Source of the DNA: JAAYDY01 sp964500225
GTDB taxonomy: Bacteria; Planctomycetota; Phycisphaerae; FEN-1346; JAACEH01
Reading direction: 5' to 3'
Length of the DNA: 64,000 nucleotides
Assembly: GCA_964500225.1 (NCBI GenBank)
Contig: CAZCOA010000003.1
Span: 1 to 64,000, forward strand
Shown here: positions 57,042-64,000 of the stretch, piece after piece
Layout: each line of letters opens with the position of its first letter
Position numbering within the stretch: position 1 is the stretch's first letter
Notes under the pieces: model-generated
Seen by the model: only the letters and a program-made list of their open reading frames with translations
What the model was told of the DNA's origin: nothing
The model's database searches: none
Made by a program: the position numbers and the translations under genes

Positions 57042-57878
57042 ATGCAGATTCACAATGATTGGCACGTACACACGCGCCATTCGCCGTGCGGCAACAAGGA
57101 GGCGGCGCTGGCCCGGCTGGCCGAACGGATTGCCGCGACCGAGGTGACCCGCTGGGGCGTCACGGATCACATCTTCACCGAGCAGAACATCCCGGACCTG
57201 GAGACGGCGCGCCGCGAATACGATGCCCTGCCCGAGAAGGACCACATCGCCTTTGCCGTCGAGGCCAGCGTCCTGCGCGACTGGGACATCCAGCGGACGC
57301 GCCGCGAGGGCAACATCTGGGGCTGGTTTCCCGGCGGGCCGCCAGGGCGACTCGACCTGGTGCTGCCCGACGAGGTAGTCGAGCGCCTGGGCATCCGGTA
57401 TGTGATCGCCGGCGCCCACTGGCCGCTCGGGGCCGAGATGAAGCCCGACGCCATGGTCCGCGACTATCACCGTCAGAACATGTTCCTGGCCGAGCATCCC
57501 GCCGTGACGATCATTGCTCACCCGTGGTGGTGGCGCGACAAGTACACCAAGGCCAACGGCGACGTCGTGCCGTTTCCGTGGCTGGAGGACTTTTCGATCA
57601 TTCCGCGGTCGATGCACGACGAGTTTGCCGCCGCGGCGCGCGAGAACGGCAAGATTGTCGAGGCCAACGCCTCGATCGTCTTCTCCGACAAGGGCGGCGA
57701 TCGGTGGCGAGGGCAGTACGGCGACTACCTGGCGATGCTGCGCGAGTCCGGTTGCACCTTCTCGACCGGCAGCGATTCGCACGAAGCCGACTACAAACGG
57801 TGGCCCGAGGAGTTCGGCGATCACCTGGCGTCGCTGGGATTCACCGAGAAGGACTTCTGGCAAGGTCCGACCGACTGA
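57042..57878 (+). CDS. PHP-domain metal-dependent hydrolase
   Basis: The 278-residue PHP fold shows the metal-binding motifs DWHVHTRHSPCG, GVTDHIF, a central Glu (AFAVEAS), AGAHWPLG, IIAHPWWW and the final GSDSHEAD. PHP proteins hydrolyse phosphoesters such as histidinol phosphate (HisK) or nucleotides; this sequence is not clearly HisK and its substrate is unknown. It has its own promoter and stands between convergent genes. Confidence 0.82.
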   Translation: MQIHNDWHVHTRHSPCGNKEAALARLAERIAATEVTRWGVTDHIFTEQNIPDLETARREYDALPEKDHIAFAVEASVLRDWDIQRTRREGNIWGWFPGGPPGRLDLVLPDEVVERLGIRYVIAGAHWPLGAEMKPDAMVRDYHRQNMFLAEHPAVTIIAHPWWWRDKYTKANGDVVPFPWLEDFSIIPRSMHDEFAAAARENGKIVEANASIVFSDKGGDRWRGQYGDYLAMLRESGCTFSTGSDSHEADYKRWPEEFGDHLASLGFTEKDFWQGPTD

Positions 57879-57972
57879 CCTGTGTAGCGCGCTGGGCGGC
57901 CTCGGCGCCGGGCGGCGGGGGATGTGCCTCCGCGCCTGACGGGCGAACACGTCGCCCCGCATGGTCCGGTCT

Positions 57973-59019
57973 TCAGCCCTTCAGCTCAATCCAGCGGCCG
58001 GTTTCGGCGCTATCGTACATGGCCAGGGCCAGCTCCAGCGTGCGTCGGCCTTCGCGGCCGGTGACGCGCGGGTCGCGGTTTTGCCGGATGGCGTCGCAGA
58101 GGTCTTCGATCAGGTACATGTGCTCGTGGTGCTGGAAGGCCGCGGCGCCGCCGGCACCGGTAGGTCCCTGGGCTGCTCCGATGGTCAGGGCCTCGGCGTC
58201 TTCGGGCCGCTTGTCCTGGAACTCCATTCGCACCAGGCGTTCGCCGACCATCGTGGCCGTGCCCTTGGAGCCGTTGATCTCGATGCGCAGGTCGCTGCCG
58301 GGGAACATGGCGGTGGAGGCCTGAAGGACGCCGCGCGCCCCGTTGGCAAAGTCCATCAGGGCCAGCGTCGTGTCCTCGACCGGAACGCCGGGGTGCGCCA
58401 GGTTCTCCATGCGCGCCCAGACGCGCGTCACCGGACCCATCAGGTACAACGCCAGATCGTAGTAGTGGAACGCCTGCTGTACGGTCACGCCGGCCCCGTG
58501 CTCGCGGCTGCTGCGCCAGGCGTCCATGTGGTAGTAGTCCTGCGGGCGGTACCATTTCATGTACACGTCGCAAGCCAGGAGCTTGCCGAAAAGGCCCTCG
58601 GCCAGCGCCTGCTTGATCGGCACGAGGGCCTTGCGGAAGCGGCAGTTCAGGCACACCGCGAGCTTCGTGCCCGACTTGTCGAACGCCGCGATAAGGGCGT
58701 CGGTTTTCTCGAGCGTCATGTCCGGCGGCTTCTCGACGAGGCAATGCTTCCCGGCGGCGGCCACGCGCACGCCCAGGGCCGCATGCGTCGCATTGGGCGT
58801 CAGGATGCTCACCACGTCCACGTCGGGCCGCGCCAGTAGCGCGTCCAACGACGCGATGGCCTCGCAATCGTACTTCTCGGCAAACTTCGCCAGACGCTCC
58901 GTATTCATGTCGGTCGCGCCGACCAGTTCGCACTGGGGCGACTCGAGGATCGCCCGGGCGTGAAAGTCCGCCACCAACCCCGTGCCCACCAGGGCGAAAC
59001 GCAACGGTTTCGATGTCAT
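57973..59019 (-). CDS. Gfo/Idh/MocA-family oxidoreductase
   Basis: The 348-residue NAD(P)-dependent enzyme has an N-terminal Rossmann domain (FALVGTGLVADFHARAI, ILTPNATHAALGV, LVEKPPDMT with the catalytic Lys of EKP) and the C-terminal beta-sheet domain (AFHYYDLALYLMG). Such enzymes oxidise sugars, inositols or their amino derivatives. AAGGAG lies 8 bases before the ATG. It is the last gene of a five-gene leftward operon, 29 bp after the zinc dehydrogenase gene. Confidence 0.87.
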   Translation of the reverse strand: MTSKPLRFALVGTGLVADFHARAILESPQCELVGATDMNTERLAKFAEKYDCEAIASLDALLARPDVDVVSILTPNATHAALGVRVAAAGKHCLVEKPPDMTLEKTDALIAAFDKSGTKLAVCLNCRFRKALVPIKQALAEGLFGKLLACDVYMKWYRPQDYYHMDAWRSSREHGAGVTVQQAFHYYDLALYLMGPVTRVWARMENLAHPGVPVEDTTLALMDFANGARGVLQASTAMFPGSDLRIEINGSKGTATMVGERLVRMEFQDKRPEDAEALTIGAAQGPTGAGGAAAFQHHEHMYLIEDLCDAIRQNRDPRVTGREGRRTLELALAMYDSAETGRWIELKG

Positions 59020-59048
59020 TCCGCGTGCTCCTTCCGCCGCAAGGGCGG

Positions 59049-60095
59049 TTACGGTATCAACAGCGCCTTCAGGCCGCGCTGGTGCTCCACGTCGTCGAAC
59101 ACCTGTTTCCAGTTTGCCAGCGGCTCGCGGTGCGTGATGAGCGGCTTGACGTCGATCTGCCCCGAGGCCATCAGCGCGATCGTGCGATCCCAGCACTCGT
59201 AGCCGGTGGAGATGTGGAAGTCGATGCGGCAATCCTTGAAGATGGCCGCGTCCCACGCGAAGTGGATCGTCTTGCGTCCGGTCATGCCGATGACGCACAC
59301 GCGCCCCTGTTTGCGAATGAGCGACACGGCCTGATTGATGGCCGGCTCGGCCCCGCTGGCCTCCACCACCATATCCGCCCCGCGGCCGCCCGACAGGTCG
59401 CCTACCAGCGTCGCCACGTCCGACCGCTGCACGTTCACCGCATGCTCGAACCCCAGCTTGCGAGCCGTCGGCAGGCGCAGCTCTTCGTCCTTGTCCGTCC
59501 CGACGATGACCACGGCCTTCGCGCCGCCGGCCCGGGCGCACATCGCCGCCACCAGCCCGATCGGACCTGGCCCCGTCACCACCACCACGTCCCCGGCCTC
59601 CACGCGCGACCGCAACAACACGTCCTGCACCACGTTGGCCGACGGCTCCACCAGCGCCGCCTCGTCGTAGCTCATCGTGTCGGGGATCCGGTGTAGCAAC
59701 ACGTCGGGCATTACCAGATACCGCGCGAACGCCCCGTCGATGCCCCACCCGGGGCTGCGCTTCGCCGGACAGATCTGCCGGTTGCCCGTGCGGCAGAGGT
59801 AACATTTGCCGCACGCTTTCGTGTGCGGCTCGCCGATGACGCGGTCGCCGACTTTCACGGTCGTCACCTCCGGACCGACATCGACCACCTGGCCCGAGAA
59901 CTCGTGGCCCAGGATCACCGGCGGCCAGTACGGGAAGTTGTCGTGCAGAATGTGAATGTCGGTGCCGCAGATGCCTGCCGCCTTGACCTCGATCAGCACG
60001 TCGTCGCCGCGCGTCACCGCCGGCACGGGCCGCTGCTGAAGCTCGATGTTCCCGACGCCCTTGGCCGTCTTGACCAGCGCTTGCATCGTCGCCAT
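59049..60095 (-). CDS. Zinc-dependent alcohol/polyol dehydrogenase (sorbitol or threonine dehydrogenase type)
   Basis: The 348-residue medium-chain dehydrogenase has catalytic-zinc residues in AGICGTDIH and GHEFSG, the four structural-zinc Cys in CGKCYLCRTGNRQIC and the nucleotide motif GPGPIGL. Threonine 3-dehydrogenase and sorbitol dehydrogenase are the nearest classes; I cannot separate them by eye, but the two Gfo/Idh/MocA neighbours favour a polyol or sugar substrate. A GGAG site lies upstream of the ATG at 60095. Confidence 0.87.
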   Translation of the reverse strand: MATMQALVKTAKGVGNIELQQRPVPAVTRGDDVLIEVKAAGICGTDIHILHDNFPYWPPVILGHEFSGQVVDVGPEVTTVKVGDRVIGEPHTKACGKCYLCRTGNRQICPAKRSPGWGIDGAFARYLVMPDVLLHRIPDTMSYDEAALVEPSANVVQDVLLRSRVEAGDVVVVTGPGPIGLVAAMCARAGGAKAVVIVGTDKDEELRLPTARKLGFEHAVNVQRSDVATLVGDLSGGRGADMVVEASGAEPAINQAVSLIRKQGRVCVIGMTGRKTIHFAWDAAIFKDCRIDFHISTGYECWDRTIALMASGQIDVKPLITHREPLANWKQVFDDVEHQRGLKALLIP

Positions 60096-60142
60096 GATTC
60101 GTTGCTCCGTTCGATTTTTCCGGCAAACCCCAGGATGGAGAG

Positions 60143-61408
60143 TTACAGCTTCAGGCCGTTCAGCCGCGCGACCGTCCGCACGATTACTTCGGCCGCCTTC
60201 AGAATGTCGCTCACGCGGACCTGCTCGTCCTTGCCGTGCGCGGCGCCCAGGTCGCCGGGGCCGAACACCACGGTCGGAATCTCCAACTGGTTCGCGTAGA
60301 ACCACGCGTCGCACGAGCCTGTCAGGGCGCTGAGCTCGGGCTTGACGCCCGACGCCGCCAGCGACTCTTTCATCGTCACCACCAGCGGATGCCCCGGGTC
60401 CAGCTCGTTGCCGTCGGAGTTCAGCATGGGGAACGTCAGCTCAAAATGTTCGCTCAGCCACTGGTCGCCGCACTGTTTCAGCGCCGCGGCCATCTCCTGC
60501 TGCACCTCGTGCCGCGACTTCGGCGGCAAGAAACCGAACACGCCTTTCAGGACGGCTTCGCTCGGCGCCGCGGCCGGCCAGTTGCCCGCCTCGCACACGC
60601 CGAACGTCACCGGCATCGGGTTCGCGAAGGCGTCGAACAGCGGGTTGCCGCGGCTCGCGGCCAGAAGCCGGTCGTGATACGACTCCAGCGCCGCCATGGC
60701 CGCCACGGCCTTCTTCAGCGCGCTGACGCTCGACCCGGGCGTGCCGCTATGGCCCGGACGACCGTACACCTTCAGTTGGAACCACACCGCCCCGCGCACG
60801 CTCGGCATCAGGCGCAGGTTCGACGGCTCCAGCACCAGGCACCCCTCGGCGCACCGTGTCCCGCGTGCGGCCTCCAGGTGGCGGATCATCGCCAGCGTGC
60901 CGTTGCCGCCGTTTTCCTCCTCGACCACCAGATGACATTCGACCGTGCCGGGCAGCCGCACGTCCAGGGCGTCCAGGGCCCGCATCACGGCATAGATCGT
61001 CGCGGCCTGGCCCTTGGCGTCGCAGGCCCCGCGACCGTACACCGTGTCGCCGTCCACGCGCGGCTTATACGGGGCCTCCTGACCGACGCTCGGCGGCACC
61101 ACGTCCAGGTGCGTGTTGAGAAACAGCGTGGGACCGCGGCCCGTGCCACGGCGCACGGCCATGACGTTCGGCCGGTCGGCGTAGGTAATGCCCGGCAGCT
61201 TGAACGCATAGTCGGGGTCGTCCTGGATCGACTCGGGGATCGGCACGTCGCGGGCCTCGTCGGTGCAACGGGCCAGGGTCTCGCGCATCAGGGCCAGCGC
61301 CGGCCCCTCGCCGCCGCGCGTCGAGGGCACCTCGATCAGTCGGCACAACAGGTCGCGGACCTCGCCGCGAAGGGCCTCCAGCGTCGTTGTCAGTTGGGCA
61401 TTGTCCAT
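60143..61408 (-). CDS. M20-family metallohydrolase (ArgE/DapE type)
   Basis: The 421-residue enzyme shows the two-zinc hydrolase motifs NTHLDVVPPS, YGRGACDAKG, EEENGGNGT (catalytic Glu), LEPSNL and the final GAAHGKDEQV. The lid/dimerisation domain (about 195-310, GRPGHSGTPG) is complete. M20 hydrolases of this type deacylate N-acyl amino acids or peptides; in this operon the substrate may be an N-acylated sugar-acid or amino acid intermediate. It is 47 bp from the next gene in the operon. Confidence 0.87.
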   Translation of the reverse strand: MDNAQLTTTLEALRGEVRDLLCRLIEVPSTRGGEGPALALMRETLARCTDEARDVPIPESIQDDPDYAFKLPGITYADRPNVMAVRRGTGRGPTLFLNTHLDVVPPSVGQEAPYKPRVDGDTVYGRGACDAKGQAATIYAVMRALDALDVRLPGTVECHLVVEEENGGNGTLAMIRHLEAARGTRCAEGCLVLEPSNLRLMPSVRGAVWFQLKVYGRPGHSGTPGSSVSALKKAVAAMAALESYHDRLLAASRGNPLFDAFANPMPVTFGVCEAGNWPAAAPSEAVLKGVFGFLPPKSRHEVQQEMAAALKQCGDQWLSEHFELTFPMLNSDGNELDPGHPLVVTMKESLAASGVKPELSALTGSCDAWFYANQLEIPTVVFGPGDLGAAHGKDEQVRVSDILKAAEVIVRTVARLNGLKL

Positions 61409-61493
61409 GTGCGTTCCGCTCGGCTTTCATCGACCGGCCTGGCCGGACGCCGCATCCGGCAAGGGGCGGGGAGGCTGTTGCCCCGCGGCGGCG

Positions 61494-62498
61494 TCACGTC
61501 CGCAACCGTCCTTCCACCTCTTTGTTTACCGTGAATCGCGGCGGGCGGCCTTCCAAGTGGCGAATCACGTCCTCCAGAATCTTCTCGCGGATGCTCCAGC
61601 CCGATTCCTCGCTGTACCACGACAGGTGCGGCGTGAGCAGGCAGTTCGGCGCGCTAAGGAGCGGGTGGTCGGGCTTCGGCGGCTCCAGATCGTACACGTC
61701 GATCGCCGCGCCGGCGATCACCCCTTTCTGAAGCGCTTCGGCCAGGTCGGCATCGTTGACCAACGGACCTCGCGCCGTGTTCACCAGCACCGCCGACGAT
61801 TTCATCCTCCGCAGCGCCGCCGCGTGGATCATGCCTCGCGTCTCGGCGTTCAATGGCGTATGAAGCGTCACAATGTCCGACTCCGCCAGCACCGTCTCCA
61901 GCGACACGGTTCGGATGCCCAGTTCGGCCTGCCGCTCGGCGCTCAGGTACGGGTCGCAGACCAGGACCTTCATACCCAAGCCGCCGACCAGGCCGAGCAC
62001 CGTGCTGCCGATGCGCCCGCAGCCGACGATGCCGAGGGTCTTGCCCTTCATCCGGAACACCGGCCGCACGACCGAGAAGTCCCATTGTCCCTTGGCGACG
62101 CTGCGCTCCATGCTGAGGCGCTGTTCGGGCAGGTGCCGCACGGCTCCCAGGATGAGCATCAGCGTCTGCTCGGCCACCTCCTGCACGCAGTAATCGGGAA
62201 TGTTGGCTACGCGGATGCCCGCGGCGGTGGCGGCCGCCGTGTCCACGTTGTCGTAGCCGATGCCGTGGCGGATGATGAGCCGCGCGCGGCTCAGGCGGCT
62301 GATGACGCCCGACGTCATCCGCGCCATGTTCACGATGACGATCTCCGCGTCGCCGATCAGCTTCACCAGCTCGTCTTCCTTGGCGAATTTCGCCTGGTGA
62401 GCCTCCCATTGAAAATCCAGGCCGCGCTTGCGTAGCTCCTGCTGTTCCCACTGGAAATCCGGTTCGAGATAATCCGTCACGACAATCTTCGTTGCCAC
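61494..62498 (-). CDS. D-isomer-specific 2-hydroxyacid dehydrogenase (CtBP-like)
   Basis: The 334-residue enzyme has the nucleotide motif GIVGCGRIGS, the RHGIGYDNVD loop, the catalytic Arg in LVNTARGPLV, Glu in AIDVYDLEPP and His in LLTPHLSWYS. It reduces 2-keto acids or oxidises D-2-hydroxyacids with NAD(H). The C-terminal His-Ser-Trp-Tyr context is close to the C-terminal-binding-protein branch seen in sugar-acid operons. It follows the second Gfo/Idh/MocA gene by 77 bp. Confidence 0.88.
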   Translation of the reverse strand: MATKIVVTDYLEPDFQWEQQELRKRGLDFQWEAHQAKFAKEDELVKLIGDAEIVIVNMARMTSGVISRLSRARLIIRHGIGYDNVDTAAATAAGIRVANIPDYCVQEVAEQTLMLILGAVRHLPEQRLSMERSVAKGQWDFSVVRPVFRMKGKTLGIVGCGRIGSTVLGLVGGLGMKVLVCDPYLSAERQAELGIRTVSLETVLAESDIVTLHTPLNAETRGMIHAAALRRMKSSAVLVNTARGPLVNDADLAEALQKGVIAGAAIDVYDLEPPKPDHPLLSAPNCLLTPHLSWYSEESGWSIREKILEDVIRHLEGRPPRFTVNKEVEGRLRT

Positions 62499-62575
62499 GG
62501 CTTTTCTCCAATCGACATGTAGGGCGGGGTCGCCGGCCCCGCGCGGATGCTGTGTCTAGGGCCCCCCCGGTGCGC

Positions 62576-63640
62576 TCACAGCCGGACGCGTCGCCCCGTG
62601 GCGGCGCTGCGCAGGGCGGCCTCGGCCACGCGAGTCGCTCGAACGCCGTCGGCCACGGGAATGCTCACCTCGCGGCCCGTGCGGATCGCCTCGGCGAAGT
62701 CTGCCAGGTAGTCCAGTCCCATCTGTCCGCAGTAGCCCGGCACCTGCGGCGTCGGTTCCTTGATGACCTGCACCTTCCGGTCGCCGACCGACGGATGCTC
62801 GGTCACCAGCAGCACGTGGTGGTCGTCGCCGCCCCAGGACGGCGCCCAGTTGACCATGCCGATCGTGCCGCGAATCGAGACGAACAGGTCGCGGCCCTGC
62901 GGAAACGACCGCGGCGCGCTGTAACTGATGTCCAGCAGCCCCGTGGCACCGTTGGCGTACTCCAGCACCGCGTAGGCGCAGTCCTCAATGGTCCGCTCGG
63001 GCTCGCCGCCGAATCGCGTTGTGCGGCCCTGGACCGCCACCACGTCCAGCCCCGTCCACCAGTGGAACAGGTCGATCCAGTGGACCCCCAGGTTCTGCAT
63101 CGGGCCGCCCGCCTGCGCGGCATCAAGCATCCATGGGGCGTGGTCGCGAACATACCGCCACGCGCCGCCGGCCGTCATACGGCCCTCGAAATGAATGATC
63201 TCACCGAGCAGCCCGTCGGCGATCCACTGCCGAATCCGCCGCGCCATTGGGTCAAACCGCCAGCAATAGCCGGTGGTCACTTTACGGTCGGTCCGGGCCG
63301 CCATGGCGGCAATCTGCCGCACCTGCTTGAGCGTGGCGCCCATGGGCTTTTCGACCAGGACGTGTTTACCGGCGGCCAGGGCCTGCTTCACGGCGGCCGG
63401 CATCTCGGCGTGCGGCAGGAAGATCAGGACCGCCTCCACGTCGTCGCGGGCGAGCATCGCGGCCGGATCGGTCGTCCCGGGCAGACCGAAGAACGCCTCC
63501 TCGCCGGCCAGGAACGCCGCGTCGGCGTCGCACAGACACACCGGGCGAAACTGCGGCAGATTCCGAAACAGCGGCCAGTACCAGCGCGGATGCTGGTGAT
63601 GCAGTCCCCAGATGGCCATGCCGATAGGTTGGACCGTCAC
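62576..63640 (-). CDS. Gfo/Idh/MocA-family oxidoreductase, operon leader
   Basis: The 354-residue NAD(P)-dependent enzyme has a Rossmann domain whose motif reads WGLHHQHPRWYW in place of the usual GxGxxG, a variant seen in some family members. It then shows LIFLPHAEMPAAV, the catalytic EKP box (HVLVEKPMGAT) and an active-site HWIDLFHWWTG. Its substrate is unknown. GTG 63640 follows AAGGGGG by a few bases. It is the first gene of the leftward operon, and shares only limited similarity with the Gfo/Idh/MocA gene at the operon's other end. Confidence 0.85.
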   Translation of the reverse strand: MTVQPIGMAIWGLHHQHPRWYWPLFRNLPQFRPVCLCDADAAFLAGEEAFFGLPGTTDPAAMLARDDVEAVLIFLPHAEMPAAVKQALAAGKHVLVEKPMGATLKQVRQIAAMAARTDRKVTTGYCWRFDPMARRIRQWIADGLLGEIIHFEGRMTAGGAWRYVRDHAPWMLDAAQAGGPMQNLGVHWIDLFHWWTGLDVVAVQGRTTRFGGEPERTIEDCAYAVLEYANGATGLLDISYSAPRSFPQGRDLFVSIRGTIGMVNWAPSWGGDDHHVLLVTEHPSVGDRKVQVIKEPTPQVPGYCGQMGLDYLADFAEAIRTGREVSIPVADGVRATRVAEAALRSAATGRRVRL

Positions 63641-64000
63641 GACGACCCCCTTGCCTCAGCCCCTGCGGCCGCAGACGCCGCGACCGGCCGATGACAGGCA
63701 CGCCGGCCGGCAGGGTGCATCCGCCGGACCCATGTGGCGAGCTCGTCAACGACACAGCGGCTCACCTCGTCCGCGCACGACACTGCGGCGAACGCGGCGC
63801 ATCGTACGTCACCCTCTGGTAGCCGTCAAGTTACGCAGCGGTTACTTACAATGAGGTTTTCCCCAGTGTAGAAGGCGGTTCTTTGGCAAGGGCGGCTCTG
63901 TCGGCTGCTGGGCAACAAGGGATCGTTACGGTGAGGACCAGGGAAATGCGGTATCGGTCCTTCGGCCGCGAGGCAGCCCGCAGCGGCGGGTGGGAGTAAT
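63641..64000. other. Region upstream of the dehydrogenase operon to the window edge
   Basis: I see no gene start with a credible ribosome-binding site, no terminator and no clear promoter in these 360 bases. The leftward operon's promoter should lie here but could not be picked with confidence. Confidence 0.4.

Noticed and set aside
57973..60126. 717-codon frame joining the Gfo/Idh/MocA protein to an upstream extension
   Set aside because: The extension is a shadow of the zinc dehydrogenase gene; the real start at 59019 has a good ribosome-binding site.
1..64000. CRISPR array, tRNA or rRNA genes
   Set aside because: I saw no regularly spaced direct repeats, no cas genes and no cloverleaf or rRNA signatures, though a short tRNA could be missed by eye.

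Overview
This is high-GC chromosomal DNA from a planctomycete-like bacterium. The best guess is a Phycisphaerae-type member of the Planctomycetota, inferred from gene content only. The supporting families are prenyltransferase-repeat proteins with DUF4159, LTxxQ-repeat proteins, an H-X9-DG pseudopilin, a YdjY-domain protein, an anaerobic sulfatase-maturase-like radical SAM enzyme, a variant System I cytochrome c maturation operon, and many Gfo/Idh/MocA and URO-D-family genes. A run of exactly 100 N at 43949-44048 shows that the window comes from a scaffolded draft assembly. No rRNA, tRNA, CRISPR array, insertion sequence or integrase was found.

Layout. 1-12667 holds envelope and periplasmic functions: an LTxxQ protein, a membrane M48 protease, a LexA/CI-like S24 repressor with an operator region and a small divergent gene, an operon of three HtrA-like proteins of which only the first keeps its catalytic triad, a secreted coiled-coil protein, TatC, and a 776-residue secreted prenyltransferase-repeat protein with two DUF4159 domains. 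After about 1 kb of unexplained non-coding DNA, 13629-18857 carries three pseudopilin-like genes of a type II secretion-like system. 19043-32863 mixes a lipoprotein, a B12-binding radical SAM enzyme, a fused purS-purL with purQ, recJ, an AAC(3)-family acetyltransferase, the radical SAM maturase and a frameshifted secreted protein. 33059-37864 is a ccmE-F-x-A-B-C operon whose CcmE has the CxxxY haem-binding motif in place of HxxxY, with no ccmG, ccmH or ccmD.

38084-48542 carries two URO-D-family proteins, an EamA permease, a secreted heparinase II/III-like lyase, a DUF502 membrane protein, MTA phosphorylase, a YdjY/ExbD-like protein and a prenyltransferase-repeat lipoprotein. 48989-57878 carries an amidohydrolase, a cobalamin riboswitch directly in front of an H-X9-DG pseudopilin, an NAD-dependent epimerase, alaS, lepB, a thioesterase and a PHP hydrolase. 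57973-63640 is a five-gene leftward operon of oxidoreductases and an M20 hydrolase, probably for catabolism of a sugar or polyol derivative.

Working together. Secretion and processing (Tat, SPase I, pseudopilins, HtrA and M48 proteases), c-type cytochrome assembly, and use of complex or sulfated polysaccharide (heparinase-like lyase, sulfatase maturase) fit a periplasm-rich heterotroph. Cobalamin recurs: a B12 riboswitch, a B12-binding radical SAM enzyme, and URO-D-family proteins, some relatives of which act on corrinoids. Readable promoters follow a TTGxxx - 16 to 18 bp - TATAxT pattern. Several genes appear to start at TTG or GTG codons placed by strong Shine-Dalgarno sites.
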